This document shows, piece after piece, positions 11,169 through 22,377 of a stretch of DNA of 64,000 nucleotides. The notes under the pieces were generated by a model, which did no database searches, was not told the DNA's origin, and was given only the letters and a program-made list of their open reading frames with translations. The position numbers were made by a program, and so were the translations under genes. Source of the stretch: Podospora comata (taxonomy: Eukaryota > Ascomycota > Sordariomycetes > Sordariales > Podosporaceae); assembly GCA_017354895.1 (NCBI GenBank), contig CP071494.1, positions 4,464,001-4,528,000 on the forward strand. The letters are read 5' to 3'. Position 1 is the first letter of the stretch; each line of letters opens with the position of its first letter.

Positions 11169-13647
11169 CTAAACAGAAGCACTCTTACTCAACAGATTCA
11201 ACGCGCTCCCCGCCAAAATAAACCCAGCCTGGTCCTTGCTAACCTGGTGCTTGACAGGGACCAAAAACTCCTCACCGGTACCCTTCTTGGTAACCTTGAG
11301 CTGGACCTCGCCTTGTCCACCATTCTGGAGCATGTCATACAAGCCCACAGTAGCAACCTCGTCACCGGCAGCAATCTTATCATAATCCTGCTCGTTGGCT
11401 AGCGTCAGGGGGACAACACCCTGCTTCTTGAGGTTGGTTTCGTGAATGCGGGCGAATGACTTGCACACGATGATCCTGGCGCCGAGGTAGCGGGGTTGCA
11501 GAGCGGCGTGCTCGCGGGCGGAACCCTCGCCGTAGTTGTGCTCGGCGACCACGAGCCAGGGCTGGTTGCGCTCCTTCCAGAGCTTGGCCAGCTCGGGGAT
11601 GGTGTGCTTGGATCCGTTGAGATCGTAGGCGACGTTGACCTCGCCCGTCTCAGCGTTGACGGCCGTGTTGAGGGTGTTGGCCGAGATGTTGGGGAGGTGG
11701 CCTTTGTACTTGAGCCAGGGGCCGGCGGCGGAGATGGTGTCGGTTGTGCACTTGCCCGATACCTTGACCAAGACCTTGAGGCCGGAAAGGTCAGAGTTGG
11801 GGAAGGGCTCAAAGGGCTCGAGAAGGGCAAGACGCTCCGAGGTGGGAGAGATGGCGACCTTTTCGTTGGGGTTGGGGGGCTGGGAGGCGACCTTAAAGAC
11901 GTCCTTGCCAATGTCGAAGGGAGTCTTGGGTCCCTCGAGACCGTGGGGAGCAGGGAACTTGAACTCCTTGCCATCGGGGGTGGTAAGGGAGTCGGTTACG
12001 GGGTTGAAGGTGGTGGAACCGGCGTAGGCCATGGCGGTAACGATCTCGGGCGAGGCGAGGAAGTTCATGGTGTCTAGGTTACCGTCGTTACGGCCGCGGA
12101 AGTTGCGGTTGTAAGAGGTGAGAATGGCGTTGACTGTGCCCTTCTCAACACCATCCTGGCGCTTCCACTGACCAATGCAGGGACCGCAGGCGTTGGACAG
12201 CACAATACCGCCGGCCTTTTCGAAGGTCTCAAGGGTGCCGTCTCTCTCGAGGGTGGCACGAATCTGCTCACTGCCAGGAGTGACGTAGAAATCAGCCTTG
12301 GGCTTCAGTCCAGCCTCCTCAGCAGCCCTCACAATGCTTTCGACACGGGTCATGTCCTCATACGAGCTGTTGGTGCAGCTACCAATGAGACCGGCCGAAA
12401 GCTTCTCGGGCCACTTCTGCTCCTGAACTGTGCTCTTGAATTGGGACAGGGGAGTGGAAAGATCGGGAGTATGAGGACCGTTAATATGGGGCTCGAGCTT
12501 GGACAGGTCGATTTCGATGAGTTCGTCGTATTGCGCACCCTCGTCGGCCTTGAACCTGAAGTACGCATCCTCAGAGGCGCCCGCGCCAGGGAAGTTCTGG
12601 AAAGCGGCAGCATTCTTGACAGCCTGCTCTCTGCGAGTAGCCTCGAGGTATCTGGCTGAGGCCTCGGTGTAGGGGAAGATGGAGGTGGTGGCACCAATCT
12701 CAGCGCCCATGTTGCAAATGGTAGCCATACCAGTGCAGCTCAGTGTCTCAACACCAGGACCTGAGTACTCGACTATGTAACCAGTACCGCCACGGACTGT
12801 CAAGAGGCCAGCCAGGTGCAGGATCAGATCCTTGGGAGAAGCCCAGTTGCTAAGCTTACCGGTGAGTCTGACACCAAGGACCTTGGGAGCCTTGAGTTCC
12901 CATGGAGCACCGACAAGAGCCTCGACGGCATCGGCACCACCAACACCAATGGTGATAGTACACAAGCCACCGGCGTTGGGGCTGTGCGAATCGGTACCGA
13001 GCATCATCAAACCGGGGATGGCATAGTTCTCCAAGACAGTCTGGTGAATGATACCAGCACCCGGAGCCCAGAAATCCAACCCGTACTTCTTGGCAGCCGA
13101 CTCAAGGAAGTCAAAGACCTCGTGGTTGGTCTGAATACCAGCTTGCAAATCGTCATCGGCACCTTTGCTACCCACGATCAGGTGGTCGCAGTGAATACTC
13201 GCGGGAATGGCGGTCTGGGGGAGGTTGCACGACATGAACTGCAAGAGAGCCATCTGAGCCGAGGCGTCCTGCATGTTGACTCTGTCGGGCTTGAGCTTGA
13301 GGTTCGCCTTGCCTCTGATATCGCGGCCATTGTTGGTGTTGTTGAGGAGGGACTCCTCGACATTGTCGAGATGGCTGTAGAGGATCTTCTCGGCCAGCGT
13401 CAGCCGCTGGGCGCCCAGCACTCTGCGGACCTCCGTGTACTTGCTGTGCAGCTTCTCGTATGTTGGTGGGAGGGAGGTGATATTGGAGTATTGTCTCGAG
13501 CCCGCTGCTTGGCGAAGCTGCTGGGTTTGGAAGGCCCTCTGCGATTAGTCACATATGTTAGCGGCGAGTCTCTTTTGTCTCTCCCTGGAAGAGGAAACAT
13601 ACTCTCAGGGCAACGCCCGAGCGGCTGGCAAGGTCGATTGGCCTCAT
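11169..13647 (-). CDS. ACO1: Aconitate hydratase, mitochondrial (aconitase)
   Basis: Aconitase isomerises citrate to isocitrate in the TCA cycle and carries a [4Fe-4S] cluster. Two exons, 13647-13603 and 13538-11169, give 804 residues. The first 15 residues (MRPIDLASRSGVALR) plus the next stretch (AFQTQQLRQAAGSRQYS) form an Arg-rich, acid-poor presequence typical of matrix import. The three cluster cysteines are at about 403 (GSCTNSSYED), 466 and 469 (SNACGPCIGQW); the 63- and 3-residue spacing equals that known for pig aconitase. Other family blocks include LGTDSHSPNAGGL and NYGEGSAREHAALQPR. The intron ends in CTAATCGCAG. The gene is convergent with the PHD-finger gene. Yeast calls this ACO1; other fungi use different symbols. 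Confidence 0.97.
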
Positions 13648-14434
13648 GATTTATGGTCTGGTTCGCCAAGTTCGTCCAGCTCGGCGGGGTGTGTCGAGGG
13701 GGGAAGAAAAATATTTATGACTGTCCAAATCTTTGCCGGTTGCGCCATCCGCCACGGCAGTCTCTTGGTGGCCCGTTTCAGGGGTCTTCCGATAGCGGAA
13801 CCGTGCTAAAATCCGGGGTAGTTTACAGGCTTGATTTGCAACTGTTGCCCTGGAATTCGACTCTGCCTGATGGGTATTCTCCTGTATCGCTGTTCATATA
13901 TACGCAAGATATGACGGCGTTTCTGAACGATGTCTGTTGTTATGCAATCTCTTGTCTAGAGAGGCATCGCACTTCATCTTTGAAGGTACCCAAATCGACC
14001 CTAGTCCCTATCGGAGACCTACATCATGGCTCCACGCCAGGGTGATAGCAACAATTGACCAATCACATCGCAGAGAATGCTAATCTTCGAATTGACTGAT
14101 ACCAGGTGTAAGGGCTTCTGAAAGTTCACTTGTCGAGTGATAGTAAGCGAACTGTATAGATGGTAATATCCGTCACCAGGTTCTTCAACCACTACCTCGC
14201 TTTGCCTGGTTACAATCGTAAAGCTCGAGCTTGTGTCCAGCTTAGGGGTTCTCCTACTCTACCTTAACAAATGTAGCACAGAGTCGATGGAGACATTGTG
14301 TGGTAGAGTCTGCAAAGGGAGAACTCTTTGACGGACAGTTTGGAAGTCGAAATTATTACCGTCACAGGCCTTATGCAAAACAAAGTGCAAAAATGAATGA
14401 TTCCCTGGAAGGAAAAGGAAAAAGCAAAATAGAT
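13648..14434. other. Intergenic region between aconitase and tRNA-Leu
   Basis: This holds the upstream region of aconitase and the 3' flank of the tRNA gene. No protein-like frame is convincing. A T-run useful as a Pol III terminator is not obvious immediately downstream of the tRNA; short T-clusters occur further along on the minus strand (near 14405-14425). Confidence 0.45.
13895..13902 (-). promoter_or_regulatory. TATA-like box upstream of aconitase
   Basis: On the minus strand the bases read TATATATG, about 250 nt upstream of the aconitase start codon, in an otherwise GC-balanced region. The distance allows a normal leader. This is a sequence match only. Confidence 0.3.
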
Positions 14435-14557
14435 TGATGAGGGTGGGATTCGAACCCACGCCTCTTGCGAGACCAGGAGATTTGGACCCTCGAAAGGGTT
14501 CAAGCGGAATTCAGGTGAACCTGAACCTGGCGCCTTAGACCGCTCGGCCACCTCACC
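14435..14557 (-). tRNA. tRNA-Leu (anticodon CAG) with intron
   Basis: Read on the minus strand, the 5' GGTGAGG pairs with CCTCATC (one G-T pair), discriminator base A at 14435. The D stem is GCC/GGC, the anticodon stem CCAGG/CCTGG, and the T arm GTGGG-TTCGAAT-CCCAC. The long variable arm (TCTCGCAAGAGGC) marks a class II tRNA. The anticodon loop begins TT-CAG-G and is interrupted after the base 3' of the anticodon by an intron of about 41 nt (14519-14479), the canonical position. CAG reads CUG, which is leucine in filamentous ascomycetes. The intron contains its own hairpin (ACCCTTTCGAGGGT). Confidence 0.95.
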
Positions 14558-16416
14558 ATCTGATGGTTTTGATATAAAATAGGGCTCAATTGTGGGCTTT
14601 TGTATGGGAAAAGCCTACTGCTAGTGGGTGCTCGTGAATAAGGCAGAGGCTGAAAAGCCAGTGGAGAATAAAATGTTGAGTAGATATGAAGCAAGACAAC
14701 GAGGCGGTTACCAACGGGTCAGTTTTTTTGAAGTCACATCGCAGCTGAGAATGAAATTTGGGGCCCAAGAACAGCAAGTCGATATTGCCATTGCTATAAT
14801 ATCTGAGCCTCAATGCAACGCTCTAGATCGATACACGACATTGGACTTGGGTGTAGCTTGACAGAAAATACGAGGATATCAAAGATATGACAACAGCCAA
14901 GCATACCACTTGGAGAGGTCGGTGCAAGTTACACAGCAAGTCGGGCCGCAAGAAACCGTTCTGCCATGTCCGTGACGGAGCACTTTATATGTCTGATAAG
15001 GCCGGGATGCAGAAGCACATGCGAATGGACCTCCGATGAGATTAAGAAAATACCGCTCTGGCAGACGGGCACCATGTCGCCGGTCAATCTAGCTGACGGG
15101 CAATTGTTCCGGCGGCATAACACAGGTCACAATGTCTGACGTTAGGTGTGGAGGCTCCTACTTGGTATAAGGGCACTGAAGACAATGTGATAGGTCTTTT
15201 AAAGATAGCTGAGACCAATCTCCTCTGCAAAGAAACGAGCTCTGTACCGCGTAAAAGCCTCGGAAGCATCAAATCAGATCGTGATATCGCAGAAACCTAT
15301 ATGCAGAGATGATGCATAATAAGGCAGCCTCGAGCCGTGTTGAAGGTTGACGTGCTCATGAGCCATAGGATATTGAATGTGCCGAAGTATTGCTTTATGT
15401 TGGTACGGATATTGATTTGTTTGTGACATCAAGAGGGGTGATCGAGCTTCATCCTTGGCCGTCATTCTCGATGGGGACAATCGCGAATCGAGATGGCAGT
15501 TTCAGTGGTCAGTGGTCAGTGTCAGGGAATGATCAGCTCCTTGTGAGGTGATCAATGAGCTTCTGAAGCTCCACTATTTCGAGACGGAAAGACGGTCCCC
15601 AGCTGCTGACCTGTGTGCCAGTCAGAAGCATGAAAAAATTGGCAGCTTTGGCGGGCAGTCGCCTTGGCGCACGGACTGACATGGGGCAGTCAGCAGCCAG
15701 GAGCCTGAGCCACCCTTTTCGACTTCCAGTTCCCAGATCCCCAATTCCAACTCCATCCCGTTTGAAGGAAGGAAAAAAAAAGCGACGGCTCTCAGCTTCA
15801 GGCCTTCTTGTGCCTGCCCCCTTCCCCCTTCCCCCTTCCCCCAGTCCACCGGCCCTTTCCCACGCCACAGGGCTCCTGTCAAATCCACTCTGTCTGGTTG
15901 CTGTCTGCCAGAAGAGTGTCAGAGGAGTTAGCTCGCCTCTGTCTTGTCACCTGGCCGCTTTCGCTCCAGAGCAAAAGCAGCCTGCAACGAAACACCATAC
16001 CAAATTTCACAGGAGCACGGTCACTTTTCTTGGTTTGCAAAGTTGAGACCTGGACAGCCCTGCTTGCTCAGGTTTGGACTTCCCCAGCCAGACCGCGATC
16101 GACTCTGGGGATCCTGCCCTGCCGTTCCCTCTTGACAGGCCGCAGTTGCGCTTTGCTCCATCGCCCAACTGTGACGTACGGCCTTCGTCTCGGATCCAAC
16201 TCGAGTTTGTTCCCATCGACTCTGCACCGCAGGACGGTTCCGGCTGCAGGTGTTCTGACTCTTTGCTCCCGACGACCCAACAGCCCGGCATCACCAGCAA
16301 ACAAACGCATGCCCTCGAAGCGGCCCGGGCGCTAATATCACGATTCCCTGCTCTCCCAGCTCCGGCTGTCGCCATCCTCCAAGATCTATCCCCGACCTCA
16401 CACCCGGTCCCACACA
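14558..16416. other. Long upstream region of the Barentsz-like gene
   Basis: The first half upstream of the tRNA has no clear signal. From about 15600 to 16416 the plus strand is pyrimidine-rich, as in a long fungal 5' leader. Frames over 15615-16335 on both strands look like chance openings. A run of C5 blocks at 15817-15842 is listed separately. Confidence 0.45.
15817..15842 (-). repeat. Four C5 runs separated by TT (G-quadruplex-capable on the minus strand)
   Basis: The plus strand has CCCCC repeated four times with TT spacers, hence four GGGGG runs with 2-nt AA loops on the minus strand. That meets the usual G-quadruplex pattern, with i-motif potential on the plus strand. It lies about 575 nt upstream of the Barentsz-like start, probably in the promoter or leader. 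Confidence 0.85.
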
Positions 16417-18693
16417 ATGGCTGCGGTAACCCGACGGAAAAAAACCATCGGTCAACGTCGTCGTATCGAGGATGACGGAGACGAAGAGGCCGGCCCTGGC
16501 CTTGACCTCGACGATGACTCCCTCACGGACCCATCGAGCGACGAGCACGACCCCGCCGACGATAGTGACACCAGCAATGTCGATGAAGTGTCGCCGAGGC
16601 TGTTGAGTGCTCGCAAGGCACTGGGTAACGGGTCCGCTAAACGTGTATATCGCCATAAACCAGATGTTGTTGTTAGCAAGGACAGCGCTACCAAGAAGCC
16701 TGAGCCCGTCATCGCCGGCGCGGATGTCATGCTGGAGGGCCTGACCTTGGGCGACAAGGAAAACAGAGCAGAGGAACTGGAGTTTGACGACATAAAGACA
16801 GATACGAAGCCTGCCACGCCCCCCTCTGTGAAGGATTCGGCGCCGGTCATAGTGAGCTCGACTTCGATTCCAGGTCAACAGCCGCGGACTTCGCTGCAAG
16901 ATCAGAAGCGGCGGGAGCATGATGAATACAGGAAGAAAAGGGATGAGGATCCAACCTTTGTACCCAACAGGGGCAATTTCTTCTTGCACGACCATCGTCA
17001 TGCCGGTCCAGCTGCCAATGGGTTCCGTCCATACTCCCGTCAGCCATTGCGTGGCCGGGGAGGAGGTCGTGCGGGGGCATTTGGTAGAGAGTTCATTCCC
17101 ATGAAGTATGTTATATGGATCCGCACGATACCTTGACGCTCTACACGGATACTAACAATGCTTTCCAGCCCTTTCCAAAACCCCTCTGATCCCACCACAC
17201 GAGGACCTTGGCAGCATGATATGCATGAACAGGTTGCCGAGCACCCTCCGCCAGCGCCCTACCGGCCATCACGCTACCGTCCAGACCCTGAAGGGCCTGC
17301 CAATGGCAATGGTGTGATTCCATACGCGCCAGCGCCAGAGAGTCCTATCAACCGTAACATGTCATCAGAGAAAGTCTTGGGCACGGTAACTGTCCGGGTG
17401 TACCTACCAAATGTTTTCGATGGGCCCAAGTTGTTTCCTGGTCTAGTGCTGAAGGCCTACACCAAGTTGCCCGACCACCGGCCCCCCCTTCGCCGAGACA
17501 AACCCGTCCGAATTTCGCTGCCGTACCATTCCGCACCGGTTATGCCTCGCTATATATATCCAAACCCAGATCGATCCTTCATCTTCATCCCAAGGGCGCT
17601 GCGGCCTAACCAGCAGCGGACCCGGGGCAAAGGTCCTCGATCAATCATGGGATCTGGGCCATTTTCTCGGAGAACAAGTGTATGGGGAGGGAGCATATAT
17701 GGAAGCATGTACTCACCCAGCGTTGCGATGAGTCGTCGCTCTTCCATTGCGCATGATATGGGACGTGATTTCATGCTTTCGCCCACTGGATCTGCGATCT
17801 CGAGACCGCCTCTGCCTGCTGATGCCAACAAACCTGTTGTACGACTGCCACCCTTCGCTCAGGCTCAGGCCCCGGCCCCCATCATGCAAGCTCCAGCTCC
17901 AGCTCTAGCATCTCAGCCAACACAACCGGATGGTGCTGAGAAGGTTGGTCCGTCTGCGGAGTCGTCTATCAACGCTCTGCCCCAGCCACAAACGCACCCT
18001 CTCCCCCAAAGGCCTGCTTTCCAAGAAAACAAGCCCAATTCGATCCCAATGCATCAGCCCCGTCCCCAGAAGGCAGTTTCTATCGACAACATCGAGTCTC
18101 CTGTTCGACAGAACGCCAATGCGCCTGCCCCGTATCAGCAAGCTTTCCTTCACCAGGTCCCGCCCCAGATACCTAATGGCTTTCCCCCGGACGTCCACGC
18201 CCGCCACCCTTCCTACCAGTCTCAGTTCTCGGCTACACCATTGTCACAAATTCCGGAGCGTGCGATTCATGCTGCTCCGTTCCAGCCAAACACGTTTGGC
18301 CAGCCCGGCTACTACGCTCAGCCATATCCTGCGATGCAGCCACAACAGGGTTACTACTACCCACAAGGCTATCCGCCCGCCAATATGGCGCCCAATGCCA
18401 ACGCACCTAGTTTTGTGCCAGCAGGCCCACCAGCTCCGCCCCCCATGAACTACGCTGCATCTGCTCAGGGTGATGTTCCCAGTGCTCAGGCTCCTGGACA
18501 AGCACCGACCCCCAACCTGGTGACGCAGGAAGTCAATGGCACTGTTTATTACTTCAATGCCAACGACATTCCTTCTGTCCCCGGATATGCACCATTTCCT
18601 CCCGCTCAGCCGTTTGCTCCTGGCATGGTTCCTGGGCCTGACGCATATTATTACCAGCAGCCTACCCCCGGAATGGTCTACTATCCTCAGTAG
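16417..18693 (+). CDS. Barentsz/CASC3 (Btz domain) exon-junction-complex protein
   Basis: Btz-domain proteins wrap around eIF4A3 in the exon junction complex and act in mRNA localisation, decay and translation. Two exons, 16417-17105 and 17169-18693, join inside the domain (EFIPM-N-PFQNPSD) and give 737 residues. The acidic N terminus (IEDDGDEEAGPGLDLDDD) is followed by the Btz core at about 170-245: DEDPTFVPNRGNFFLHDHR, then WQHDMHEQV, matching the family's xPxGxFFxHDxR and WxHDxxxE motifs. The C-terminal half is Pro/Gln/Tyr-rich and disordered. The intron has a CTAAC branch. The downstream block containing VRVYLPNVFDGP and RYIYPNPDRSFIFIPRA is seen in filamentous fungal homologues as I recall them; its role is unknown. 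Confidence 0.85.
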
Positions 18694-20552
18694 GTAGGAG
18701 GAGGAGTGGCATTCACACCGGCTACCACAGGCCTTCTTGTTGGCACTGTCATAGTGCCCAACGCGATGGAGGCAACACCGCCACCACAGCAAATCGAAGT
18801 CCTGTAACGACCGGCAGGAGAGGCCAATGGCTGAAGGGAATAATTCTTTTCTGGACAGGAATAACAAGCCGGCGCTTTACCAACTTCTTCTTTTTACCAC
18901 GTCAGCTGTTTAACATGTTAGAAGTTGAACATCTTTTGCCGCCTTAATTACCTAGCAAATGTCGGCGGTCTATGCTATTCAGCTTTATCTTTTGAGTTTC
19001 TTTTTGTGTGGCGTTGTTGCCCTGCTTGTTTCGCCCAAGTGTTTGTTACCTTTTACCTTGGACGGGCTTGCATTTAGCTTTTCTTGTTTGGCTTGTTGTA
19101 GCTTTGATCTGGAATTGCGGATTCTCCTATGGGGGCTTCTTGAGCTTTTGCTTTTCTGGCGAGCTACACAATCTTCTACGCTGCTTGGGCGATTGTTTGT
19201 ACAAGGCGGTGGTCTGACTTTTTTGGTCGATTTCTAGTGGACGAGCTGGAAAATCAACACGGAGGGAGGGATGGTAAGGCGGGATGGGATGGAAACTGAG
19301 TGGAGGAAGATGAGGGCTTATGACATGGAAGATATCACGGTGATGCGGGGTATGGGTTAGGATTTATCGACTTTGTGTGTGCGTATGGAAATGATATTAA
19401 ATGAGGCGAGTGTTGGGAAACAAGGGGCCAAGATGGGTGGACAGATGTAGGATGGTAGTGGTTATTGAGGACAAGGAGGGAAAGGAGAAGGGAAGAGGTG
19501 CATTCGACGCATCAAACCATCCAACACATTTGCCCTTTTTTAACGACGGACATGTTAACCCGCTATCAGCTTAGTTGGAAGAAAGAACGGAACACGTTGT
19601 TTGTTGGTGGTGTGTTGATCCTTGGTTATTCTGCGCTGCTATTCACTGTGCTTTTCCGAGTGTGTTTTGTTGTTTGCTGTTGTTGCTTAAGGGACGTCGC
19701 GTGTTAGGGGCATTTTTGCAAGGCGTTCATAGGGAGTGAAAAGGGTGTGGTTATCTGTCTTTGTATAGCGCTTTGCCGTTCTCTGTGACTTGGTCATTAT
19801 GCTGTTGTGGTGCGGGAAAGATAAGAAAAAGAAGCAAATGTAGAACTCTTTTCTTTGTAATCATTACATTGGGTGGCTGGCGGTTTTTCGACTTGCGGTG
19901 AGAACAAAAGTTGAGACTGGGGTTTGGATTTTGGCTGAAGTCTCTCATGAGCTGAGAGAGAAGACGACCAGCACGCTCATTATTATTCTGATTATATATA
20001 AACATTTTCTGCACCTTTTTTACTTTTTACCTTTTGGCAGATGTATATATCACTTGTTTAAGTGATGTTTTTTGTGCCAAACAACAGTGTTTTTCCACAC
20101 TGCGTTGAGCACAGCCTCAGGAGCTCATTTCGTGTAAGTGAAGCAGTAAGGTGATCCCTGTTGTGCTGTGTTATGTTGCGTGGCATTTCATTCCATCCGG
20201 TCGATGACTCTTTTCGCAAGTATATTTTTGGCAACTGTGGCCTTTTTGTGTGAAATTACCACGGTTTCAAGAAGAAGAAAAAATACGAAGTTGACACGGT
20301 GGTTGATGATTTTTGAGCGAGGTGCAGCTGAGGTTAGTGAAGAAGCTGTGGTGGTGCTATAAAAGCTCGGTGTGTGGCCTGTCCTCTGCAATTTCAGGGG
20401 GAGCATTTCCGAGTCCACTTTTTGTGACGACACTTTGTCACTTTGTCACTTATACCACAACACACACTCCCTTTTTTTGGACTTGACAATTTACGCTCGG
20501 TTTTTTTTTTTTTTCTATGGTTTTTTTTAACCAAAGAAAACTTTTGGTTCAG
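18694..20552. other. T-rich intergenic region
   Basis: The plus strand is T/G-rich from about 18900 to 20550, like a 3' UTR followed by the promoter of the CofD-like gene. T-runs at 20500-20530 lie just before its start. The open frames (for example 19008-19237) have Leu/Phe/Cys-rich, low-information translations. No RNA gene is recognised. Confidence 0.5.
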
Positions 20553-22377
20553 ATGGCTTCTAAGGCGAGCTCGAATTTGCCGTCGCCTCCTGGGGAGGCT
20601 GCCAATGGCGGCAACAGGAGGTTGGGTATCACGGTATTTTCGGGAGGTATGTTCAATTGTGGTTTTGAGTATTATGAAGAAAGAAAGGTCTTTGAGATTA
20701 TGGTATCTTTTCAATGCCATCTCAGAGAGTAGCTGCCCCATAAGACTCGCTGTTTCCAAGCGGCGCGATGTATACGTCTTATACATTTAGCTCGAGGTTC
20801 ATTTACACATTCCCTAAAAAGCATTTCATAGACAGTTATACAGATCAATCACCACTTACCGCTGAGTTCGCACAACACTCGCCCATCACTTACGACACCT
20901 ACCTTGTACTATACTAACCCACCTCTCAGGCACCGCAGCCAACAATCTAGTCGACCTCTTCAACAGAATCGCCCGCCCATCATCCTCTTCCGGCACCCAG
21001 ACCCCCACCTCCTCATCCGCCAGTAAAACTGGCTCCTCTGACGAAGTCAGCCGACAACGCCAGCTAAACTACATCATCCCCATCTCCGACAACGGCGGCT
21101 CATCCTCCGAACTCATCCGTTTTGTGGGAGGCCCCTCCGTAGGCGACATCCGCTCCCGCCTCGTCCGTCTCATCCCCACCACCCCTTCCAACCTCACCTC
21201 CTCCTCCAAAGAAACCTCCTCCCTCCGTAACCTGTTTGAACACCGCCTCTCGCCCGACCCCATCGCCGCGAGGGGTCAATGGGCCGATATCGTCGAGAGC
21301 CGCTCCCTACTATGGGCTTACATCCCCAACGAGAAAAAGGAGCTCATCCGTTCCGTGTTGAATATCCTGAATGCAGAAATCGTCAAGCGGGCAAGACCGC
21401 CGAATGTGTTCAACTTTGCCGGGGCGTCGGTGGGGAACATGTTCCTCACGGGAGCGAGGCTCTTGACGGGGAGTTTTGAGGCGGGGATTTACCTGCTGAG
21501 GATGATATGTGAGATTGGGGGGTGGGTGAGGGTGCTGCCGGCGGTAAACTCGAATCATACGCATCATATCAGTGCTGGGTGGATTAACGGGGAGACGGGG
21601 GAGAGGGGGGTGTTGACCGGGCAGGTGGCTATTAGTCACCCTAGTGAGCCGACTAGCATTCCTGATGAGGGGTTGCCGCCGCATCATATGGGAGGAGGAG
21701 GGGGGATGGGGAGGTTGTTGGAGGTTGATGATGATGAGGGCAATATGCCGGGGAGTTTGCCTGTTTTGCGGAGGCAGAATTTGAAGTTTAGCAAGGAAGA
21801 GGAGGAGGATTTACCGGGGGGACAGGGGACGAGGATCGAGAGGGTTTGGTATATCAATTTGTATGGGCATGAGATTATGCCAAAGGCTAACCCGGAGGTG
21901 GTGAGGGAGCTGAGGGAGGGGACCGAGGTGGTGGTGTATAGTGTGGGGAGTTTGTACACGAGCATTGTGCCGAGTTTGATATTGAGGGAGGTGGGGGAGG
22001 CGATTGAGAAGGTTGGGGGGATTAGGAAGAAGGTGTTGATTTTGAATAGCAAGTTGGACAGGGAGACGAGGGGGATGGATGCGAGTGGGTTTATCAAGGC
22101 GATTTGGAGGGCTTGTGTGGAGAGTCGGAGGCCGGAGGATGTGGAATTGTTGGAGTGGAGGAGGGTGGTGACGCATTTGGTGTTTATTGATCCGGAGATG
22201 GTGGAGGAGAGGGAGATGAGGAAGGATATGCCACAGGTTGATGTGGAATTTTTGGAAAAGCTGGGGATTCACTGTGCTCCGGTTCAGGGGAGGGCAGTGG
22301 GAGAGGGTAAGGCGAGAATGATGAGGTATGATGAGGAGGAGTTGAGAGAGACGTTGGAGAGGATTATCGATATGTGA
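20553..22377 (+). CDS. CofD/YvcK-family protein (UPF0052)
   Basis: Two exons, 20553-20646 and 20930-22377, joined across a 283-nt intron with a CTAAC branch, give 513 residues. Splicing rebuilds the family's nucleotide/phosphate-binding N terminus, RLGITVFSGGTAANNLVDLF. Later blocks match the same Rossmann-like fold: NVFNFAGASVGNMFLTGARL, SAGWINGETGERG and GSLYTSIVPSLI. Bacterial YvcK/GlmR acts in cell-wall carbon partitioning and archaeal CofD makes coenzyme F420 precursors; fungi have no F420 pathway, so the substrate is unknown. A Ser/Thr-rich insert follows the glycine loop, and a Gly/acidic insert occurs near residues 230-260. Codon use changes sharply from C-ending to G-rich after about 21440. 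Confidence 0.88.

Noticed and set aside
12816-13649. 277-codon plus-strand frame over aconitase
   Set aside because: It is antisense to a clear aconitase exon and has no protein-like features of its own.
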